Below, in pieces: positions 57,183 to 64,000 of a stretch of 64,000 nt of DNA; position 1 is the first letter of the stretch, and each line of letters opens with the position of its first letter. The notes under the pieces are model-generated. The model saw only the letters and a list, made by a program, of their open reading frames with translations. It searched no databases and was not told the DNA's origin. Origin of the DNA: Pollenia angustigena (lineage: Eukaryota; Arthropoda; Insecta; Diptera; Polleniidae); contig OV884059.1 in assembly GCA_930367215.1 (NCBI GenBank), positions 247,379,803 through 247,443,802 of the forward strand, in the 5' to 3' direction. The position numbers and the translations under genes were made by a program.

Positions 57183-58280
57183 AGAAACTGGGCCCAGGTA
57201 TGGATAAAATAAGTACCAAAATGGTTATGGAACTTGCCCGCATAGCAAAAAAAAAAATAATGCTGTTTTACGCCTTGAATAATACATTTCAGAGGCCAGA
57301 AAAGATCAGACAAAAGTGGAGGCATAAAGGACTATTTCCTTATTGTTTAATATATTAAAGTTGTTTGAGAAACTATTAGTCTTAGAACTAACCGTGATTC
57401 TTAATGAAAAAAGAGGTATTTCAAATCATCGTTTTGAAGTTAGAAGAAAATATAGGACAATTGAACAAACGCATAGACTAGTAACCGTCAAAAGCATTTT
57501 AAGAGAGAACGTATTGTATACTCTTCATATTGATAAAGCCTGGCATGAAGCGTTAATACATTAAGTAAAACTAAATTTACCCGTAAAGCTTTTTGAATGT
57601 TTATTAGTCGGTCAAAATTTTATTAATAAAGAAGGCGATATTTTAAGCTCCCCCAGCCAATTGACGCTGTGGAGTTCCACAAGGACATGACAACAAGCAA
57701 CCACACCCAAACTTTACCTTTTGATGATGACTCATCTTTTCTATGTGAACACGAAAACCATCATGAAGTATCTCGTTACCTGCAGGATCGTATAATCAAA
57801 CTAGAAATATTGCTGGATCAATGGAGGATAAATGTGAATGAGCAAAAATGCTTACATATAACATTGACTTTGCTTCGGGAATAATGCCTCCCTATTTAAA
57901 TCAATACTACTAGAACGGCGTCGAACGTGGAAATGGCATAAAGATTAAAATTAGTTGGCTTATTAAAAAAATTGTGTCCTTAGTCTCGATCGTAAGCTTT
58001 TTTTACAACTTTATCTTAAATCCAATCTGGTGCTACGGTATTCAGTTATGGAGCACCAAACTCAACTTTCCCCTAGTATGTTATAAGCTCGAATATTCAC
58101 AAGAATCTCAATGTGCCATAAGCAACTATGATTACGAAATATTCCGTAAAATATTTTAAAAGACTTGAAATCATGAGCTACTGCACGACTAATCCGATTA
58201 GAAGAATTCTAAACACCTACAGATACAAATATGTGAACTAAAACCGTGAGGAGGAAATTTTCGTCCGGCACTGGCAGGAT
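57183..58280 (+). pseudogene. Second Jockey-family copy, heavily decayed
   Basis: The plus-strand reading starts PGMDKISTKM (about 57190), then KLFEKLLVLELTVIL, NHRFEVRRKYRTIEQTHRL (57430-57480), HIDKAWHE, TSNHTQT and F-DDDSSF (57700-57740, where the YADD box should be), KPIWCYGIQLW-like NPIWCYGIQLWST (about 58020-58060). The 3' UTR CCGGCACTGGCAGGA (58263-58279) matches that of the minus-strand copy at 18826. 5'-truncated at the RT; many frameshifts and stops; no poly(A) tail retained. Same family, older or less constrained. Confidence 0.85.
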
Positions 58281-58335
58281 AGTTTATGAAGAATTATAAT
58301 AATATTTGAAAATGTATGTTAGATTATATAAATTA

Positions 58336-58830
58336 CTAGCTGACCCAGCAAACGTTGTTTGCTATATAATTTATTTCTATCAGATGTGTCTGCACGTCAA
58401 ATTTTAAGAAAACCGGTTGATTATTCAAGAAGATATAGGGATGGGGAGCTTTTACCCCATTTGCTTTAAGCCCTAAATAGTTAAAACTATTAGCTATAAA
58501 ACTTTCAAGCTGTAACAATATTTGCCTGCGAAATTTCAAGAAAATCGGTCGATTAGTTAAGAAAATATTGGGAGGAGGATCTTTTACCGTTCTTGCCCTA
58601 TTTCACATACTATTCCCTATTTCCTTTTTAGATGTTACAGTCTTCGCATGCCTAATTTTAAGGAACCCGGTTGACAAGCTCAACAAATTGGGGAAGGGGA
58701 GCTTTTATCCCTATTGCTTTATTTCACGCCCTAAATAATAAAAATTTTAGGCTTTAGATCTTTCCAGATGTTACACTATTTTCCTGCAAAATTTCAAGAA
58801 AATCGGTCGATTTGTTAAGCACACACAGAA
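58336..58830 (-). mobile_element. Helitron 3' end with four tandem 130-bp units
   Basis: On the minus strand the terminus reads GCAAAC-AAC-GTTTGC (hairpin, 58362-58348), TGGGTCAG, CTAG (58339-58336), then T outside. That is the canonical Helitron 3' structure: hairpin, about 8 nt, CTRR, insertion before T. Inward lie four divergent units of about 130 bp (near 58395, 58527, 58653, 58786). Each contains AAATTTCAAGAAAATCGGTC or variants and GGGGAGCTTTTA. The 5' end was not found, and there is no coding sequence. Confidence 0.65.
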
Positions 58831-59709
58831 AACAAATTGGTTGGGAAACGGTTGCAGTAATAAAATATTGATCAAGTAACATGATTTATTATTGCAATTA
58901 TTAAAAATGTATAGTTCTAACTAAACATCTGCATAACTGCATTCGTCCAATGAATACACAACCGCATTCATGAATGATTCTTGCTACTTGTGTGCAAAAA
59001 TACCATTGAATAAATGTTGTGTTGTACTTCGTTGAAGTTGTATTCTACTTCGTTGTGCTTCGTCTGCCGTAGATTTTATTAATTCGTCCCATACACCGAT
59101 CAAACTCGAACTCACAACATTCAATAATAGAGACAACAAAAAGATAAGTTCTAGTAGCAACGAGTCAAATGAGTGATTAGTATGCATTGTGTTGTGCATT
59201 CTCTCTCTTCACGCCAACAACGTTGTAACCACGTACTTTCGGCGAATAAATTGTATTTTTATTTTTTTTGTTTATTACATTGTTTCAGTATGGAGGTAAG
59301 ATGTACAGTGAAAACTCCGTATAGTGGACACTCTCTTTAGCGGACACCCCCTTTTAATGGACAAAAACTCTGAAACGTAGCACCAAAAAATAATTTTCAT
59401 GTAAATGAACCTCCGATAGGTGGACACTCCCTTATATGGACATGGACAAGCATTTTGTATATATTTTGGTTGAAAACCCTCCATTATGTGGACATTTTCA
59501 TAAAATCGCTGAAAATTTTTTAAATGTTTCTGTATAACTTTTTGTATCTGGCATCGCTTTTGCATATTTTCAGTTTGTTTTTAAATATTATTCATTTGGT
59601 AACTCTGAAGCAACTAAATATGTACATATGTATGTTTTTCTGCAGTGTATGGGGAATTCACAAAATTTAGTTTTTGTTGTCAAATTAACTTATTGGTTTT
59701 GTGTCACAA

Positions 59710-61299
59710 ATGGCTTCACAGCGAAAGTGTTTAACATTAAAAGAAAAAGTGGAAATTATTGAATCCTCAAAAAAAGATAAATGTTCGGTTCGGAAATTAG
59801 CAGAAAGGTTTATTATTATAAAATTGTATGTGCTGTTTAGGTTTAGATTAAATTAATATTGATCTTCCTTCAGCTTTCACATCGGAAAATCTCAAGTGGC
59901 AAACATATTGAAAAATAAGGAAAATTTACTGTTAAAGTGGCAGTCTGGCACTAATTCTAAACAAAAAAAAGATTTCAAGTCTCCGTCGGATAATCGAAAG
60001 CTCGACAAACTGTGCCTTGAATGGTTCTCCAAAATTCGATCGCAAAACATCCCTGTGTCTGGACCTCTTATTCAAGAAAATGCCAAACAAATCGCCAAAA
60101 AATTAGGAATGACAACATTTGTTGCATCAAACGGCTGGCTGCAGAAGTGGCGCAAAAGACACAATATAAGTTTTAAAGCAGTTTGTGGTGAAGCAGCGTC
60201 GGTGTCTGAAGATGATGTTTACCAATTTCGAGAAAGACTTAAATTATTGCTTTGCGAGTTTAAACCAGAAAATGTTTACAATGCTGATGAAAGCAGTCTA
60301 TTCTATAGAGCACTTCCAAATAAAACATTAGCTTTTAAAAACATGAGATGTACAGCAGGTAAACTAGCTAAGGAAAGATTATCAGTGCTTTTCTGTGTTA
60401 GTATGACGGGACAAAAAGAAGTGCCTTTGGTAATTGGAAAAGCTGCTCGACCTCGAGCGTTTAAGAAAACACCAATCAAAGACTTACCAATAATTTGGAA
60501 ATCAAACAAAAAGGCCTGGATGACAAGAGATATTATGAACGAGTGGTTGCAGCAATTAGATCGTAAAATGGGTAAAGAAAAAAGAAAAATAGCTTTATTT
60601 TTAGATAATGCAGCGTCTCATCCTCGCGAAGTAGAATTAGATAACATAACAATATTTTGGTTACCTCCAAATACAACTTCTATCTGCCAGCCTTTAGATC
60701 AAAGTATAATTCGCAGTTTTCAATTTCATTATCGCAGCTTTGTTGTAAAAACTATTCTGTCAAACTTAGAAGCAAATTTAGATGGTTCAAAAAAAATCGA
60801 CATTCTTGAAGCTATATTTTTCGTAGAAAATGCATGAAAAAAAGTTACTACTGAAACAATTCAAAATTGTTTTTGCAAAGCTGGTTTTGATAAAAATGTT
60901 TACAATTTTTCTAACTTTGATGACGAAGATAACATTCCTTTAACTGAACTACAAATTTTAATGCGAGCTTGTAGGCCTGTAAGCGCACAAGAATATCTTT
61001 GCATTGATGATAATGTATACACTGAAGATGAAACCATATCCATTGAAATTGAAGAAACAGAAAGCGAATCGGAACAAGAAGTTACTGAAATAGAAAACTG
61101 GGTAGATGTACCTAGCAAAATCACAAATACTATTGAAGCTCTGAAATATCTTCATAATGTCAAACAATTCTTATTGGCAGATTTTAAGGCATATAACTAT
61201 TTAAAACAATTGGAAAGCTGTTTGCAACATCGTGTTATTGCCGAAAAAGAAGCCAGTTTAAAACAGAAAACTATAAACAATTTTTTTAAAGCGATTTAA
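59710..61299 (+). pseudogene. pogo/Tigger transposase, intron-containing, one nonsense codon
   Basis: Exon 1 runs from ATG 59710 to 59807. A 66-bp intron (59808-59873, GT...CTTCCTTCAG) joins it in frame to exon 2, which ends at TAA 61297-61299; about 507 residues, usual for Tigger. Residues about 5-55 are a psq-type helix-turn-helix (LTLKEKVEIIESS... IGKSQVANILKNK). About 65-140 is the CENP-B/Tc5-type DNA-binding region (CLEWFSKIRSQNIPVSG...LQKWRKRHNISFK). The DDE_1 catalytic core follows: D170 in YNADESS, D276 in FLDNAASH, D307 in QPLDQ, giving the D-D(30)D spacing of pogo. TGA at 60835-60837 (codon 354) replaces the tryptophan usually found in this segment. The frame then continues with an acidic tail (about 400-430) and a final KQKTINNFF motif. 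Otherwise intact. Confidence 0.92.
59808..59873 (+). other. Intron in the Tigger transposase
   Basis: Donor AAG|GTTTAT and acceptor CTTCCTTCAG|CTTTC. Splicing joins codon AG|C and restores a continuous helix-turn-helix (AERF without splicing leads to stops). Length 66 bp is typical of short fly introns. Confidence 0.7.
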
Positions 61300-61504
61300 A
61301 ATTATAAACTACAAAACATTATTAACTAGTGAGTATGTATGTATTAATGAAATTGGAATGATCTCTTTTTGTTTTTGTTATTAAATAAACTAAAAAAAAA
61401 AATATTATGCATTTTTTATTAGACCTCCCTTTAGGTGGACACCTCTCAATAATGGACAAATTTCAGGCGACCGCAGCTGTCCACTATAGAGAGTTTTCAC
61501 TGTA

Positions 61505-62608
61505 ATTATGTATATAAATTTTTGTGGATAAGCGCCTAACATAGAAAAAATAACAAGATTTAGTATGATGTAATTAATACACTTTTTTTAAACTATTCTA
61601 AAATTTTCTGAATTAAATTGTCATATTAACAATTTGTTTTAGTTGAAAAAATAAAAAAAATTTCTTTCAAAAATGTTCTTTACAAAATCAGGGCAGCCAA
61701 GTACTTTTTTCCTTGTCCCCAAAAAAATACAAAAAAAAAATACCCAAATTAAAAAACAAAACCTTAAAAAGTTAATATTTTTTTTTTGTTTCAAAAAATT
61801 AAAAAAATTAATTTGGTTTTGTTTTAACTTCGTAAAAAATTAATGCTGGGACTGTTATTGAAAACAAAGTATTTGTAAGGGGTAAGTGAAGCTGTTATTT
61901 AAAACTTCTTACCGAAATTTTAACACGGTTTAATTAATTCTAAGTACGTTTATGTTAAAGGTATGTATTTGTGATGAGATTTTTATTATATTTGAAAAAA
62001 AAGTTAATTAGATCAGCATTTTTAATGCATTTTGTGCTAGACACATTCTTTCTGAAAAACGTTGCCTTATTGGGTCCAACCCTGTTTCGGTTGGAAAGAT
62101 AATGTTTTTACAATCTAACATGTAGATTGTTTAGATTTTTAAAAACTTAATTTGACTTAAATATTTATGAATTTAATATTTATTTGTGTTATATACTTTT
62201 TTGTTTTCATTACTAAGAAATAATTTAAAAAAAAATTTTTAATAAGAATAAAAATTGTGTTTTTCCTTTCTGATCTTTCTTCAGTTAACTCGGGTAACGC
62301 GAATAATATTCTATAATTCGAATGCGCCTAATAAACTCATTGTATATAACAAAGTCGTATACGTACTTTTCTCATTTGTACCAACATACAACATGTATTC
62401 ATACCGAAGCAACCATATTCAATGCTTACCGAGTTGTGTCGAGTGTGAATCGTGGATTGTGTGAACGCAACAAGTTGATCGAGTTCGATGCTTTCATACT
62501 TTAAACAACTCAAGCATCTTTTGCACTCACTCATTGCTTCTCATTGCAAATGAATTAAATGAATATGTGCCGTTATTTTTTGTGGGTGTCTCATAGCTGA
62601 TTTTTTTT
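61505..62608. other. Non-coding spacer
   Basis: AT-rich; nothing recognised besides the possible flanking element noted at 58901-62647. Confidence 0.4.
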
Positions 62609-62647
62609 GCATTCATGCAGATGTTTAGTTCTAACTGATTTTTAATT

Positions 62648-63014
62648 CTCTTGATTATTAAAATGATGTTCCAACTGAAATATGATTCCTTCAATCCTTT
62701 TATTAGTTATGATAACTAATTTAATTAAGTTCTAAAAATTAGTACAAATGGTAAGAATCACAACCGAATTTAATATAGGGCAATACTGAATATTGGTCAT
62801 TGCAATCAATAATTTGCTTTCGTCAATAAATTTTGTAATATAAATGATTATTAATTTATTGCAGCTAATTATTGATTGTTGGAATAGATTCAATTCGAGT
62901 ACAACAAATGAAAATATAATTATTCAGAATTCACAACCAAAAAATAGTTAAAAGCCCCAATTGCTTACTAAATTTTCTGTCAAAACATTTGATAGATTAA
63001 ATTAATTTTTAATA
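62648..63014. other. Non-coding spacer
   Basis: Nothing recognised. Confidence 0.4.
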
Positions 63015-63298
63015 TTATTATCAAAAAGTAATTTCAATTTTTGGGAATACAAAATTTTAATTTCAAAAGATTTTGTTATTCGTGCTTAATTCCCAGTTTT
63101 TATTCTTGATAAAAACACTTGAAATTTATTGTTGATGGGATAAGCTATTCCTATGCATTTCACTGGTTGCTTAGGCCAGATCATCAGGAAACTTCATCCA
63201 TAAAGATTTTAGACAAACTAAAGATATTAAACCAAATAAAACTGTTAAACGTATAAGACTTATAGCAACAGTTTTACTTGTAACAATATCAAAGCTTG
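63015..63298 (+). repeat. Dispersed repeat R1, copy 5 (most complete)
   Basis: Runs from TATCAAAAAGTAATTTCAAT through GTGCTTAATTCCCAG, ACTTGAAATTTATTGTTGAT, CACTGGTTGCTTAGGCCAG and ATCATCAGGAAAC to the terminus ACAATATCAAAGCTT. It serves as the reference for the other four copies. Non-coding. Confidence 0.8.
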
Positions 63299-63484
63299 AA
63301 CAAAATACATCAACAATAAAAAAGTGGGTTTATCTCATCTTACACTCCCCACCACAATTAGTTGAAATTCTCTCAACATTAATTGTAGTTGTAAGTAGGT
63401 TAAGAAAAACAAAATAAAAAACAAACAACAACTTACAAAAGATGTTGTCAATTAAGTGTTTTTTTAGGCCGTGCACTTGCCTGT

Positions 63485-63580
63485 TTATTATCAAAAAGTA
63501 ATTTCAATTTTTGGGAATACAAAATTTTAATTTCAAAAGATTTTGTTATTCGTGCTTAATTCCCAGTTTTTATTCTTGAT
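63485..63580 (+). repeat. Perfect 96-bp duplication of the R1 left end
   Basis: 63485-63580 is identical, base for base, to 63015-63110 (offset 470). The second copy is followed by unrelated sequence. It is either a segmental duplication or a solo end of a second, very young R1 insertion. Confidence 0.95.
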
Positions 63581-64000
63581 TTAAAATTATATTTAAAAAA
63601 TATATTTGCGGTCAAAAATGGAAACTGTGAAAAACTTAATAAATAGGGGTAACACCCAATTTTCATGATGATTTTTTCCCCTATTTTTGAAACATGTCTT
63701 TTTTAGTTTGATAGCGAGCGGGGGAGTGAAGTAAGCAGGGTAGAAAAAAAGACATAAATCGTATTTTCTGTGATTTTTTTGACATTCCTTTTTGCACTTA
63801 ATTTTGTTTTTTTTATTTATGTTGTATTTTTATTTCAAAATGACAATTGCTTTTTAAAATATAAAAAAATAAACAAATTTTATTTAAAAAAAATTCAATA
63901 CATACATACATAAATAAGGAAAACAGAAAAAATCAAACAAAAAAAGAAACATTGTGAAAATTTTACATGTTTTTGGAAGTTTCTTTAAAAGAGAACTACA
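63581..64000. other. Non-coding spacer
   Basis: AT-rich; nothing recognised. Confidence 0.4.

Larger units (their letters stand above)
59306..61502 (+). mobile_element. pogo/Tigger-family DNA transposon
   Basis: 2197 bp. Tips CAGTGAAAACTCCGTATAGT (continuing GGACA) and the inverse TGTCCACTATAGAGAGTTTTCACTG differ at one or two of 25 positions, and TA flanks both sides (59304-59305, 61503-61504). Subterminal GTGGACA motifs are repeated about four times at left and two or three at right, probably transposase-binding sites. It encodes one transposase (59710-61299). A poly(A) signal AATAAA follows at about 61384. This is the least decayed element in the window. Confidence 0.95.
58901..62647. repeat. 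Inverted flanks around the Tigger element
   Basis: 58901-58943 (TTAAAAATGTATAGTTCTAA, CTAAACATCTGCATAACTGC) and 62609-62647 (inverse TGCATTCATGCAGATGTTTA, GTTCTAACTGATTTTTAA) pair over about 40 bp. More loosely similar sequence (AATGAGTG, ACTCGAA..CTC) lies inward. They may be the TIRs of a larger element into which Tigger inserted, or two independent copies of one repeat. Confidence 0.5.

Overview
The window looks like AT-rich, non-coding nuclear DNA of a higher fly (Diptera). The host is inferred from four things: a Jockey-clade retrotransposon, the mix of hAT, PIF/Harbinger-like, pogo/Tigger and Helitron elements, abundant CAA/TTG and A/T microsatellites, and fly-type splice signals. No convincing host protein-coding exon was found. 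Almost every recognisable coding stretch belongs to a transposable element.

The best evidence of host function is two minus-strand sites where a complete 3' splice site runs directly into a complete 5' splice site: Y-tract CAG|GTAAGT at 38303/38304, and CTAAT branch plus Y-tract CAG|GTATGT at 56806/56807. This is the signature of recursive splicing (ratchet points) in very long fly introns. The window is therefore probably interior to a long intron of a gene transcribed right to left.

Layout. 0.8-12.8 kb holds several inverted-repeat elements, a 1.64-kb hAT-like element, an RTE-clade endonuclease remnant (6.5 kb), and a 1.1-kb hAT that keeps the C-terminal dimerisation region of a transposase (10.4-11.5 kb). 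15.2-16.4 kb has two MITEs, one nested in an older repeat. 18.8-23.7 kb is a minus-strand Jockey-like element with poly(A) end, split by a retroposed transcript-like insert (19.58-19.80 kb, 13-bp duplication) and by a 2-kb element (20.37-22.36 kb) that carries a Helitron-type 3' end. 25-36 kb is a dense field of MITEs, a pogo-like element with a 240-bp palindrome, and a hAT with perfect 8-bp duplication. 37.4-37.8 kb has a Ty3/gypsy pol remnant. 39.5-45.8 kb has a PIF-like MITE, Helitron-related tandem units and a TA-flanked MITE. 46.95-50.1 kb is a hAT-like element with an unusual interior of CCCCAAAA arrays and GC-rich 80-bp units in both orientations. 50.3-51.5 kb is another hAT. 57.2-58.8 kb has a second copy of the Jockey family and a Helitron 3' end with tandem units. 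59.3-61.5 kb is the best-preserved element, a pogo/Tigger transposon whose intron-containing transposase has one visible nonsense codon. The last 1 kb holds a 96-bp perfect direct duplication.

The elements do not form a pathway; they record successive insertions. Dating follows from nesting: the retroposed insert and the 2-kb element are younger than Jockey; the 55.34-kb MITE is younger than its host MITE; the 16.14-kb hAT MITE is younger than the repeat it splits.
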